DNA of 64,000 nt from Thozetella sp. PMI_491 (lineage: Eukaryota > Ascomycota > Sordariomycetes > Chaetosphaeriales > Chaetosphaeriaceae): assembly GCA_021432635.1 (NCBI GenBank), contig MU270054.1, positions 460,055-524,054 of the forward strand, in the 5' to 3' direction. The notes under the pieces were generated by a model. It did no database searches and was not told the origin of the DNA. It saw only the letters and a program-made list of their open reading frames with translations. Positions 35,521-47,038 of this stretch are shown piece after piece. Every line of letters starts with the position of its first letter. The first letter of the stretch is position 1. The position numbers were made by a program, and so were the translations under genes.

Positions 35521-35544
35521 TTGGATGTTATCGGTCGGGAATAT

Positions 35545-35574
35545 CAGCAGACAGTAACCCAGCAGACAGTAACC
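35545..35574. repeat. Tandem duplication of a 15-bp unit
   Basis: CAGCAGACAGTAACC is present twice in direct tandem. Probably a slippage product; no function seen. Confidence 0.8.
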
Positions 35575-36554
35575 AATAATTACTAACCGCCGGAAAACCA
35601 GGATGAATTGGGAGATAAAACAAGCAAACCCGGCTACCGTGTTTTGCTCGGTGAACTTAGATGCGTCGGATAGGGATGTATCCCTTCAGAGGATCGCATT
35701 TCTTCGAAACTGAATAGATGCTCTCAGTAGTGTTGCTTCTGCCAGATGACCTAGTCGCGGACTCTGCTACTTCAAACCTTCCGGGACTCATGTGCTAGGT
35801 AAGTTATGGAGATTCTTGGCGCACTGCTATGCGTATGATTGCAGAGCTGGAGCTAATCCCGGATACCAGCCCTGCTACTCATTCCCGAAAGCTCGACACT
35901 TGGAGAAGTGCGACCCGCAATGAACATGCCAGGACTTTCGACGAAAGGAGGCGCAAAGAATGGACAACGCCACTGTCAATTGCGGGGAGTCTTCCCGCAC
36001 ACGAGCTCCAATCCAATGAGTCGACGGGCGAGGACGTCGACGTCGACAATTCCCACTAGGATGTCTCGCCTTAAATGCTGAACTGGGCTATATTCGGAGG
36101 GGCAATACCCTTTTGCGTTTCTTGGCGACCAGATAGAGCCTACACGGCTATAATAAAATAGCCGGGCGACACGATCAAATAGACACCCCGATGGAGAGAG
36201 GCGATAATTGTTAAGCTTCAATTCTGTAGAAAGGTTGAACCCCATAAATGCCGCTAGGGAGGTAGATTCCTGTCAAGGTAACCTCCAACCCGGGGCCCCG
36301 CCATCCCATTCTGGACCCCAAGCAGAAATATTGCCTCCAGGTCCCGGCTTCAGGTCAAGGATGCAGAGAGCTTTTCTCCACTTCGGCAATTTATGCCGTA
36401 GCGTTAATACATCGCTACCTTGGCTGATCTAGAAAACATGATTCCATTCTGTTACAAATAATAAGAGATAATAGCAACAACAGGCAATCGCGAGGCAATC
36501 GACTTACTTTGATTTATTTTCAAGACTCGTCAACTAAAAGTGACACTACTTCCT

Positions 36555-38292
36555 ATGGCGGGACCTGTGTCATTTAAACAATTCTTCAATGTGAGCATCT
36601 GAGGCATCATGAGCGACCTTGTTTCATGATCTAATACCTCTCAGATTGTTGGCAACGAGAAACGGGCAGCTATCAACCAGGCATATCAAGGAGTCGATCC
36701 AAGCACGGGAGAGTATCTTTGGGAGGTCCCGGTAGCAACTCAAAAAGACCTTGATGATGCGGTTGTAGCAGGCAACGCCGCGTTCACAGAGTGGTCTACG
36801 CTGGAACATAGCGAAAGAAGTCGGCTGATGAACGAGTTTGCCGCAAGGTTAGAGAAGCACAAGGCTGAGCTCTCGTATCTGCTAAACAAGGAGACCGGCA
36901 AACCGGTGAGTGTCACCACAAGCCTCTCACACTATAATGAAAAAAAAAAATGAAAAATTACTGATATGCAGTGGATAGATCGAGTTTGCGGAGTCCGAGA
37001 TTGCCCTGGGTATAAGCACAGTGAGGTTGAACTGTAAGTCTTCTTATTGGGTCATTAAACTTACGGGGTTTAACAGCCGGTAGCGCAATGGTCTGTCTCA
37101 GATGAAATTTTCAAGGACGACGCCAACGTCAAAATTGTCATACAATATGCTCCAGTGGGCTTGGTGGGAGGCATAGTGCCGTGGAATTTCCCGTTCCAGC
37201 TGGCGATCCTCAAAGTTGCACCGCCCCTCATGGCGGGCTGCACGACCATAATAAAGCCCTCGTAAGATCAGCGATCTAAGCCGTGGCTGATAATTCTAAC
37301 AACATACAGGCCCTTTACACCATATACGGCACTTAAGTTGGTAGAAATCGCCTCTCAGATCTTCCCACCAGGTGTGGTGCAGGTCCTGGGAGGGGGTGAC
37401 AGCCTCGGTCCATGGATGACACGACATCCCGGGATTGCAAAGATTTCATTCACAGGATCCATTGCCACTGGCAAGAAAGTAATGGCTGCGGCGGCGGAAA
37501 CGCTTAAGAGGGTTAACCTTGAACTGTATCCACCATCGCACCGCATACTGCCAATACTTCGCTGACAAGACTTGTAGGGGCGGCAATGACGCGGCCGTGG
37601 TAACCGATGACTTCAATATGGCCAAGGCGGCGCAGCTTACGGTGATGGCTTCATTTCCGCACTCAGGACAGATCTGTATGGCCACCAAGCGCATCTACGT
37701 GCACGAGTCTTGCTACGATGAGTTCATGGGCCACTTCACGACCATTGTCAGGGGCCTTAGACCCGGCGAGGGCTACTGCAGCCCAATCCAAAACAAACTG
37801 CAGTATACCAAAGTCAAGGGTCTATATGCCGATTGCGAGAATAATAAGTATAAATTTGCGGTGGGGAACAGTCATGTACCAGAGTTGCAGCCTGGCTCTG
37901 GGTTCTTCGTTTCCCCAGCCGTCATTGCTCGGCCACCGGACGATTCGCGCATCGTCCAGGAAGAACCCTTCGGCCCCATCATCCCCGTCCTAACCTTCCG
38001 TGACGACTCGGAGGTGATCGATCGCGTCAACGATACTAAGATGGGCCTTGGTGCTACAGTCTACTGCCGCGATGAGAAACGTACGTGGCACATCGCCGGC
38101 AGCCTGGAGACGGGAAGCGTCTGGGTCAACGGGGGGTTGAAACTGCACCCGATGGCGCTATTTGGCGCCCACAAGCAAAGTGGAATTGGCGGAGAACTGG
38201 GGCCTCTGGCGCTTAAGAATTATACTAACACAAGGACAATTACGTACTGGAAGGTGACGGATCCGACAGCGGACGGGAAGTTGTTTGCATGA
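36555..38292 (+). CDS. Aldehyde dehydrogenase (ALDH superfamily)
   Basis: Six exons (36555-36590, 36645-36905, 36979-37033, 37084-37261, 37310-37525, 37578-38292) give 486 residues, the normal length for the family. Motifs in order are [25 protein letters not shown], the glycine motif [10 protein letters not shown], the general base Glu248 in [11 protein letters not shown], the nucleophile Cys282 in [24 protein letters not shown], and GGELG near the end. The Glu-Cys spacing of 34 is the standard one. It oxidises an aldehyde to an acid with NAD(P)+. Beside an extradiol dioxygenase, a hydroxymuconic-semialdehyde-type substrate is plausible but not shown. Acceptors of introns 2 and 3 were chosen to keep frame (GTGGATAG and CCGGTAG). 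Probably cytosolic. Confidence 0.9.
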
Positions 38293-38529
38293 GTTGAGGA
38301 CCGGCCTCTAATCCATTCAAGACTTAGTTTTACTGTGTCCAATCTTTATCTAGTTTCAGCACTAGGAATTGGCCCTCTCACCAACCCCAGTGCCTGCGAA
38401 GTCCCCAGATCCGCCTTAGTCCCCCTTGGCATCCTACAAAGGCGTCAGTTGTTCAGTTGCTCGCAGCATATAGAATCGCGGCACAGCTAGCCAAGACTGT
38501 CAAAATCTAGATTCGCGTTACTTAATTAC

Positions 38530-40231
38530 CTAGGAGTATATGAGCTTTTGTAATGTCGCAGCCATGGGCCTACAGCATGGCCAGTGCATTGTTTCTAGCT
38601 CGACCTTGAATGCTAACAGGGCTCTAACGCTTGCGTATCCCCCGCCACGGCTGTCACTTTTGTCAGAGCTGATCTTGGCCCAAACAACCAAAGCAGCATG
38701 AAAAACAACTATTGGCATCCACGCCGAATAGAAATACGCCCCAGACTTGGGACATGCCGCTGAGCTGTCAAGTATAGCCCAGGCGTAGTTTACGGACTCG
38801 TTAGACACCGTGATACTGGATCTTTCAGCCGAGACGTTGAGATAACTGGGCTCAGCTTGCGGGCTATCCGCTAGATAAGGCAGACTTTGCATGTCAGGGC
38901 AACAGAGGTAGAGTCTGCAGTACCGGTAAAACGCAGCAACATCCGGGCTAATGGATGTCTCAAATTTCGTATGCCACCTATCCAGCGCCTTCGAAAGCTG
39001 TCCTTGCATTCTCTCAAGCTCAGCATGGGCAGAAAACGAGACAAAAGGATTCTGTGAATACAATGCGAGTGGGACAGGGTTGATGAGATTCGTTGCGCTC
39101 CCCAGAGATCGGCGCAGGGTGATGGCGTCGGATAAAATAGCCAGAAGCAGTAGTAGGGCTTGGTCACAACCTGTGGTAGTCGTGATTGTGAAGAGAAGAG
39201 GCTGGCTGCTCTCTGTTTCTTGAATCAAATCTCGGTATATATTTTGGAACGGAATGGCGGAGCCCGGCATGATTAGCAGCATTTCGCTGACTGAGAAGTT
39301 CAAGGGGAGGTTTGAGTGCAGGGCATGCACTATATCCCAGAGCCAGAGTGCCCAGAGCATAGGACTGAATATTTCGGAATGTAAGTAAATATAGGTATGA
39401 ATGATATTGGCAGCGTACCTATACGAGGATACCCGCTGGCCAAGTTCAGGCTCCAACTGTCCCGGATAGTGTAGTCCCATGCGCCGGGCCATCTAGTACG
39501 AAGTTTAGTCGAGCTGGCATTAGCTAGTCAGTGTAGGATCCATTAACGTACAGTTAGTGAGGAAGATAGTAGTAGGGTAGCCCTTATACGTAGAGTTTCT
39601 GTGATCGCGAGGACGCCGCCGGGGATAAGAAGCACGGCCTGGCCATTTCAGCTCTGTTTATAACTCGGGGACGGGAACATACTGCTAAAAGCATTTCAAC
39701 GGACCTAGCCAGGCTATTGTCCACCTCGACCATGACAGGCCACAAGCATGATCCGGCCGAGAAGAGTGTCTCGGCCTCCTCAACGCCACCTGCGCTGCCC
39801 ATCGACGCCAGACACGCAGCCCCAAAGCGCAGGGGCGCAATCGACTCCGTTGTTATCGCAGACGAGGGAAAGTGATCGAAGAAGACATGCTCTTTGCAAA
39901 GGTTGAAGTTATCGCATAGACACGCTATACGGGCCGCACTTGGTAGTTCGGGAAAGCTGGAGAGCAAGGCAAGGGGGTAGGTGTATTTCCCAGATGATGG
40001 CTGCTCCTGCGACTGTTAGGCTTGCATGCGAGAGAGAGTAGGATGTTCTACTCGATCCCTGAGATTCACTCGCAAGAGCTTCTCTGTTCCTGCAGCATCA
40101 TCGCTGGCCATAAGCTTGCTTTTGAAGCTTGATATGTGGATCGGGTCGGGTCGCTCGTTGGCGGAGGCCACGTCTTGATGCGATGGGTCACGCTCTCCTG
40201 GCCATTTGGCTTTTTTCTCCGCTGGATCCAT
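38530..40231 (-). CDS. Fungal-specific transcription-factor-domain protein without visible DNA-binding domain
   Basis: Five exons (40231-40070, 40006-39683, 39638-39552, 39492-39419, 39364-38530) give 493 residues. The body matches the fungal transcription-factor middle domain: VDNSLARSVEMLLA, ETLRIRATLLLSSSLT, MARRMGLHYPGQ, LWALWLWDIVHAL, and a C-terminal helix run ending VELETMHWPCCRPM. Intron 1 (donor GTGAAT, branch CCTAAC, acceptor TCGCAG) removes an in-frame TAA. Before the domain there are only ~75 hydrophilic residues (from MDPAEKKAKWPGE) with no zinc cluster or C2H2 finger. Either a 5' exon was missed or this is a regulator lacking its own DNA-binding part. It is divergent from the complete transcription factor at 40617 and may work with it. 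Exon 3 is the least certain. Confidence 0.75.
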
Positions 40232-40616
40232 GACCGTATTCGCAGAAAGTATTTCGGGTGGTGGTCACCTACTTCGGGCACAAACCTTCGGCGTGCAAAC
40301 ACACGAGTGCATAGATCAAATAAAGTTAGCAATGGCGTCTTACCTGGGAAGAATGATTTGCCTTCCCCAAGTCCAGTACCCATGCCTGTTCCCCGCACCC
40401 CACGCCTCCGCACTCCATAACCCCCCAGCGTACTCGCTTACAAGAAACAAGCTAGCCCAGACATACGAAGAAAAGATGCTGACAGCGCAGCAAGCTTGGC
40501 AGCTCGGAATCGCCGAGATGGAGAACTCTCGCTGCTACAACACGGAAGGCAACACCAGTTCTCCAGACTCTGACAATATTATCCGCGGACCGTTCGGACT
40601 CGGCCATTTCTACACA
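40232..40616. promoter_or_regulatory. Divergent promoter between two transcription-factor genes
   Basis: Only 385 bp lie between the chosen start codons. The plus-strand frame of the right-hand gene is open across this whole region, so part of it could instead code an N-terminal extension of that protein. Confidence 0.45.
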
Positions 40617-42917
40617 ATGGCCCAATGCGGCTTCTGCGGGCGATGCTTTGCCCGGAATGAGCATCTCGTTCGTCACCGGCGAATTCGTAGGCTAAGCCCA
40701 TTCCTGCTAGGTGTGCTGCGTCATGACGACTCACAATGCCTCACAGACACTGGAGAGCGACCTTTCCAATGCCTTCAATGCAAGGCTGGCTTCCAGCGCC
40801 CTGACGTCCTGGCAAAGCACGTTGAGACACTCCACCCACGGCACAGCGCCGGGAGCAACGAACGGCCGCAGCGACCGAATCAGTACTCCGATAAGCCACG
40901 GGACAGGCAGCGGTCCCGAATTGCATGCGATCAATGCCGCAGGAGGAAACTTAAGTGCGATAATGCCCGGCCGTGTGAGTCTTGTCGCTCGAAGCTATTA
41001 ACCTGCACTGTTTCGAGCTCGAGTAGGCCTCCGGGAAGGCCACGCAATGCCGTCACGTTGCCGCCAGCGGAGGAGCCCAGTTCCATTGAGCAGCCAGTGC
41101 CGCGAGAGAATAGTGCGGATCGCACAGAGGAGTTCCGCCATGCATTCGAACCCTGGAATCCTACCAACATTCGACCGGCTGTTCTCGTCCAGCCGCAACC
41201 GCCGCCCACCAGCGCTGTGCAGACTGGCATCCCAAGCGGGAGAGCTAGCAACGACGCGTATTTCGGCACCATAGAGAGCTCTTTATCTGTAGGAGAGTGG
41301 ATTGGATCAGTGCGTGCTAGTATTCCGTCTATCCCAACTCCGTCGCCTACGAGTGCACTACAGCTAGAGCAAGCTGGCGAGATGGTGGACTTTTTCGACG
41401 ACTTTGTTCCCCCTGCGGTAGGTCTAAGGTAACAAAAATCTCAGACGAGGATGCTAACTAAGTAGGATTTCGGCAATTGGCTCGACGATCTTGACGAATT
41501 CTCCAGTGTTGACAGCATTTTTGCTCAACATTCCATCGCCCTCGACGCCGACTACGACCATGCGATGGAGAGCGCTGTTAGCATGATGAAGGACCAACTG
41601 CACCGACGCTCCCGTGCCTCGTCCCCTTCGCGAGAAGCGCAGCAACGGTTATGGTACTCTGCTCCTCCACAGCTCTGTGTGTACGACGAGGAGATGGTCA
41701 ATGTCCTGCTCAACGTCTCCAAGAGGCACCTCTCGACTACATTTGGAATATTTGCAGACTTCGACATGAGCTGCCCTACGGAAGTTGAGCTTTGCCTCGC
41801 CATGGCTGCTGTTGGTGGTCTGTACTGCACGGCGCCAGGCCGTGCAAAGGTCGCCCAGATGCTTTATAACGACGCAAGAAGGCTGCTCCTGGAGAAGTAC
41901 CTGCTCAATACTTTTAGATCATTCGAAGAGGCGTTGAAGTTTGCTAAAACTTTCATTCTACTCGAGATTTATGGATTGTGCAGTGGTGACAAAAGAGCCT
42001 ACGAGTTTATGGAGGTATTCCATGGGAGCAAGATGCACGCGGCAACCTCCTGCATGAACTTATTGCCACCAAACGCTACAACGAACCAGAGGAGGCAGGT
42101 TGAGCAACTCTCAGATGCGATGCATATGCTCGACAGCTACAGAGTCCTGCTCCTTCAGCGCCCGCCTTCATTTATCGGAGAGCCCCGCCACAAGCACCAG
42201 ACCTCAAAGTTTCGGAGTATTCCAACCGGCGGGATCATCTCAACATCGACGCCACGCAGTTCGCTAGGCTCGGGCGAAGGATGTTTGCATGATATACCGG
42301 CGATCATCCGGTACAGCTGGACATCAAGTCGGCGGGATTGCGACAGCTCCATACTGCTCCCAACGCTATGGAATACTGAATTTGTTCAGCTTGCACTAGA
42401 TAGATGCATCTGGACCGAGCTAGCACAAACGGATGGCGCCGTCCCTACAGAGGCACCCCATATGCTCTTGTACCACCTAGCACAGGTCTCCCTCCACTCG
42501 AACATGGGGAGGCTACAGCGTCTCACACAACTAGCATCGCAGTGTTGCTCCCTGCAGCAACAAAAGGAGATGATAGACGATGCAGTTCATCCATGGTCAA
42601 ACAGGCGCCACTTCCAAATCGCTGTATGGCATGCCAGGGCTACCCTCCGTATTGCGCAAGGCATGACACCAAAACCACGATGCACGTCGGTCGAGAGGGA
42701 CAAAGCGCGGCCTCTTGAGCCCCCACATTTGCCATTGTGCATTTATTTTGCAACGCTGGTTGTTTGGTTTGACGACTGGGAGCTCGGCGGGAATAGTCGT
42801 TGTTTAGGTGATGAGTCGATTCAGGCTGGCTCACAGTTACTCTTTCGGCTGAGGGTTCCCGTAGCCAAAGTGCTCGGAGAGTCCCTCTGCGAGCTTTTGT
42901 CCAATGAGGAAAGTTGA
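40617..42917 (+). CDS. Transcription factor with tandem C2H2 fingers plus Zn2Cys6 cluster
   Basis: Three exons (40617-40686, 40747-41417, 41466-42917) give 730 residues. Two C2H2 fingers come first: Cys4/Cys7/His20/His24, and after the linker HTGERPF, Cys32/Cys35/His48/His53. The first intron splits that linker, so the second finger is joined only after splicing. A fungal Zn2Cys6 cluster follows (CDQCRRRKLKCDNARPCESC, then RSKLLTC) with exact C-x2-C-x6-C-x5-C-x2-C-x6-C spacing. The C-terminal half has transcription-factor-domain features (APHMLLYHLAQVSLHSNM, HFQIAVWHA, PPHLPLCIYFATLVVWFDDW). It is the likely pathway-specific regulator of the surrounding cluster. The start is uncertain: the frame is open upstream to 40206. 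A stretch near 42160-42380 fits the family poorly. Confidence 0.85.
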
Positions 42918-44186
42918 CCCGATATATAGTGACCAGAGGACTCAATACGGAACGTATGGCGTAAATTGCTTCCAGCAGAGAAGAAATGAAGGAAATGGTT
43001 GGGCAGCAGAGGGAAGGCCGGGTGATAGGGGTCTAGTAAAACAGGAAAAAGTCACCTTTGAAGTTAGGGGAGTATAGGTAACAGTTACGATCCCCCATCC
43101 CGCAAACAGACGATCGACTAACCTACTCGCTCGGCGCTTCTTCCCAAAAAGTTACTCGGCACAAGTTTCCCACTCCTCTCGGCGTGAAAATGCCACTAGC
43201 TCACTGAGCCAGCCAGAGCCTTAAAGTGCGCGTCTGCTTGTGCTGGCTTGGCCGCAAGGCTATATGTAATCCATATAAATGTTACTCTACTTGACTAGTT
43301 TGAGACTTTTGGGCCGAGGAATACAAAGAGGAAAAACAGAAATCTCCTCACTCGCGACAGAGTCTGTTACTATACAATATCAAGCCATGATGGTACAAGG
43401 CTCGTTTGTTATATGGTCAGAGTTCTGAATGAAGATAAAAAAAAATGAAGAATTCGATGAGATTGATCTTAGGACTTTGGATTTAGCACAGGACCTCGCG
43501 AGGTGGTCTAACCCTAGAGGTACAACATAGATCTCATTCGCTGGGGAGGGAACTCTAACGGCTCTGATTCAACGCATAAGGAGTGGAACATAAGTTCTGT
43601 AATGCCCGGAGAAGATTCCACAGCACTTGACATGTAATGAGACTCGAAAGAATGACCTACAGTGTAGCTAATCGTTTACGGAGCTACTGATGTTAGTAAG
43701 TGGCGATACCACTTGACTACGCCCGCCGAAAAGTGGTCTTCCCTTTTCTTGTATTCCTCGCACACGGCCCCCCCTGGCAACCCTTGGGATCCGGTCTTAC
43801 ACATCCCTCATCACACTCTGATTTAGCACATATCCTGTACTTTCATTTATTTTAGTGAGGTTTGTCGCTATGGTTAAAGCGCTGTACATCGTTGTTTTGA
43901 AATTAGGGTAACTATTTCTAAGCTGGTGTGTCAAACAAACACTCCTATTTAGGTTTAGGTCGATGGGAGGTACATAAAATACCATTGATTCAAACTTTTT
44001 GCCGACAAGTCTCCACCTCACGGTTGACCTGGGTCGGGAATTAGGGGAATTAGGATGATTCACAAGCTTCGCGTATAAAACACCGATGTACATAAAGGCG
44101 TACCAGTTGCCAGCCGGGAAATGTAATCTGGTTCAACCGACTCTTACCACGCCGGCTCTGCAAAGAGGTTGTCGAACGCATCTACC
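42918..44186. other. Intergenic, nothing recognised
   Basis: No supported gene in 1.27 kb. It contains the 3' region of the transcription factor and the promoter of hydrolase B. Confidence 0.5.
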
Positions 44187-46040
44187 ATGACCGAAGCAAC
44201 CATTCAAGATGCCCATAAGGTGGATGCTCTCACCTTCCCTTACATTTATGAAGAAAACGTGCCTATTCAGCTGAGAGACGGCAAAGGGTTGGTGAGGTGC
44301 AACGTCTACAGACCTAAACACGACGGGGTAGGAAGATACCCAGTTATAGTGACATATGGACCATACGGAAAGGATGTCCATTACAGCGTGTAGGGAACGC
44401 TTCCGGCGCGAAACGTGATATTTCGCTTTACTTATTTCTCCAGTTTCCACCCTGAATCGTTCGCTGAAATACCCGAGGAGCACCATTCAGCCCACTCCTC
44501 ATGGGAAACCCCCGATCCTGGGTACTGGACCCGAAACGGCTACGCGATTGTTAGGGCGGATGAGCTCGGCACAGGGCAATCTCCTGGTCTGCTCGATACC
44601 ATGTCTCGGGGTACAGCCATGGCTTTCTTCGACGTGGTGGAGTGGGCCGCTTCTCAGGCCTGGTCATCCGGCAAAGTCGGGCTTCTAGGTGTCAGCTACT
44701 ATGCCGGGAGCCAGTGGCGAGTCGCAGCTCTTCGTCCTAAGGGGCTGGCCTGCATCGTGCCGTGGGAAGGTATGTCGGACTACTATCGAGATCGATGTAG
44801 ACACGGAGGTATTCTATCAAACACATTCATCCAATTCTGGTGGAACAGGCAAGTTGTCACGAACCAATACGGTCGTCCCGGCCGCGCCGCACGAGCATGG
44901 GGCTTTGACACCATTGAGGGGAATTTATCTGAATTGCAGCTTGTCGCCAGCCGCCGGGATCAAAATGAAGATAATGCAGCTCATCGGTATCTTGATGAGG
45001 AGTACTATGCATCTCGGGACTACGATATCGGCGATATCCAGGTACCTTTGCTCTCTGTAGGAAACTGGGGCGGCATCCTTTTGCATCTACGCGGCAACAT
45101 CGAAGGCTACCTCTACGCCGGTTCCAAGCACAAATACCTCCGACTCATCACTGGTCGCCATGACCTGCCTTTCTACTCCAAACAAAACGTGGAGATGCAG
45201 AAGAGCTTCTTGGATGCATTCCTCAAGGGCCACGATACCGGCGGGTGGACTACTGGCGAGGCACCAAAAATCGGGCTAGTTTTGCGAAAGGGAAATGTCG
45301 GATACAACGACGCAGAAGCCGAAAAACAGTATCCTTGCCGAAACGAAGAAGAGTGGCCGATACCCAGAACGAAGTATGTCAAGTACTTCCTGACTGCTGA
45401 TAAGAAACTCTCGCGGGCGGATTCTGCTTCGGAGACGCCGGCAACGGTATCGTATCGAGCGCCGAGTAACTTGAAGCAACCCCAGCTGGTTCAATTTGTC
45501 ACGGAGCCATTCGCTAAAGAGACCGAATTCACGGGCCACATCTTGGTTCACCTCAATGTGTCACTTTCCAGCTTGCCAGGTGAAAAGACCACTCCGTCAG
45601 AAATTGATCTATTCGTCACGTTAAGACACCTTGATCCACGGGGCTCGGAGATTTTCTACACGGGGACAGTTGGAGACCCTGTTCCCATAACCAAGGGCTG
45701 GCTTCGGGTCTCCCTCCGGGCTATTGCCAATGGCCACCCTCATCACGAGTCGTGGAAGCCACATCGTGCATATCTCTCTTCTGATGTCCTCCCTGTGGAG
45801 CCCGATGTAGTCTATCCGGTCGAGGTGGAGGTGTGGCCAACCAATGTCGTTCTAGGACACGGACACAGACTAGTTCTTGAGATTTCATCGGGAGATACGC
45901 AGGGGGCGGGCCTTTTCGAGCATTGTTCCGACGTGGATCGCCCGCGGGAATTATTGGGGGGGCTGAACAAAATTCACTTCGGCCCGAACTACAAAAATTG
46001 GGTTCAAATGCCTCAGATCCCCGCATTAGGAGATGAATAA
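44187..46040 (+). CDS. CocE/NonD-family (S15-like) serine hydrolase B
   Basis: Two exons (44187-44389, 44444-46040) give 599 residues. The intron (donor GTAGGG, acceptor TTTCTCCAG) removes an in-frame TAG and joins GKDVHYSV to FHPESFAEIP. The nucleophile is Ser152 in LLGVSYYAGSQW. The usual GWxD acid motif reads SVGNWGG here, and the histidine region reads TGRHDLPFYSK instead of GPWxH, so this belongs to a different branch from hydrolase A and the acid residue is not obvious. The C-terminal jelly-roll domain (FTGHILVHLNVSLSS onward) ends with HGHRLVLEISSGD. No leader, so probably cytosolic. The cupin gene starts 125 bp downstream on the same strand, which hints at shared control. Confidence 0.9.
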
Positions 46041-46165
46041 TACATAAATAGATGGGCAGTTCTTAAACCTATTTAAGGTACAGCACTTATTTCGTCCTCG
46101 AGTTCAAGCTGGTCCACATTTGACTCCGTCTGTCCAAACTGGACTAGTCTGCTTGGAACCTTGCG

Positions 46166-46705
46166 ATGGACGACCTCCGTCAGAGTAATCTCCGTCACCA
46201 TTCACGGTACATCACCACTCACGACGCGTCTGGAAAGGCCTGTTTTAGCGATGCCATCCCCGAGCTAGCTCCCGTACGCCGTGTCATGGGTGGCGACATG
46301 GAGTTCAGCCTCATGTATACGACTCAAGCCTTCCCTGTAGTTATGACGGAGAACAACGACATAGCAACCTACAAAGGCCACCTTATCAATGCACCGAAAA
46401 TCGCAATCCCGGGTGGAACAGTGTGCCGGACAGTGGACTTCCCCCCAGGATATATTTCACCCATGCACCGGACTCCGTCCTGTGACTTTGGAGTGGTCAT
46501 TGAAGGCGAGGTCGAGCTGGTACTTGACTCTGGAGAGACAAGATTGCTGAAGAGGGGGGACGTTGCTGTGCAGCGGGGGACGAAGCATGCATGGAGAAAT
46601 CGAAACAAGGACAGCTGGGCTAGGATGTTGTACGTTCTGCAGTCGGCAGAAACAGTGGTTGCAGGAGGACATGAGTTGGTTGAGGATGAGGGAGGCATTG
46701 ACTAA
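46166..46705 (+). CDS. Cupin-domain protein
   Basis: A single exon gives 179 residues. The cupin barrel lies in residues ~75-165: a first motif around FPPGYISPMHRTPSCDFGVV and IEGEVELVLDSGE, then the second motif LLKRGDVAVQRGTKHAWRN. His of PMHR and His of TKHAW are candidate metal ligands. The length and the N-terminal part (PVRRVMGGDMEFSLMY) fit small fungal single-cupin proteins often found beside aromatic or polyketide genes. It might be an isomerase, a dioxygenase or a binding protein; the sequence does not decide. No signal peptide. It follows hydrolase B closely. Confidence 0.85.
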   Translation: MDDLRQSNLRHHSRYITTHDASGKACFSDAIPELAPVRRVMGGDMEFSLMYTTQAFPVVMTENNDIATYKGHLINAPKIAIPGGTVCRTVDFPPGYISPMHRTPSCDFGVVIEGEVELVLDSGETRLLKRGDVAVQRGTKHAWRNRNKDSWARMLYVLQSAETVVAGGHELVEDEGGID

Positions 46706-47038
46706 GGGATGATATCCATATTTTGTCCTCCCTTCTAGATAGATTCCCTAACATTTTTCACCTTCAGGAGGTCAAGTAACGCCGCCTCTCCAATTTATTT
46801 GAAAAAGAAATCATATGTCAGAGGTCTAGTGTGACTTTTTCTGCTCCCTTTCTAGGAGATTATGTGCTGCATGAGCTGATCGATAGAAACGGCTGAAGTA
46901 CCACGTCTATTATCCTCTGACAATCAACATTTCATGCGGGGAAGAGTGTATTGCTCCACACAAGAAATAAAACACTTCCAAAAGAAGCAGCTATAAAAAC
47001 GACACAAATATTGCCACTATCAAGGCCCAAACAGCGCA
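46706..47038. other. Short intergenic between convergent genes
   Basis: This 333-bp gap contains the 3' regions of the cupin gene and the phenol-hydroxylase-like gene. Nothing else is seen. Confidence 0.5.

Larger units (their letters stand above)
34866..36554. other. Intergenic upstream of the aldehyde dehydrogenase
   Basis: A 1.7-kb stretch without a supported gene. It contains a CCGCCGGCGG palindrome at 35511-35520 and a 15-bp tandem repeat at 35545-35574. The open frame at about 35.8-36.06 kb is hydrophilic and unrecognised. Confidence 0.5.

Noticed and set aside
40016-40231. Stop codon breaking the left transcription factor
   Set aside because: An intron with donor GTGAAT, branch CCTAAC and acceptor TCGCAG removes the TAA in frame.
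40206-40616. N-terminal extension of the C2H2/Zn2Cys6 factor
   Set aside because: The frame is open, but it overlaps the start of the divergent gene and lacks conserved features. Kept only as an alternative start.
44169-44393. Premature stop (TAG) near the start of hydrolase B
   Set aside because: A canonical intron from 44390 to 44443 removes it and restores frame, so the gene is intact.
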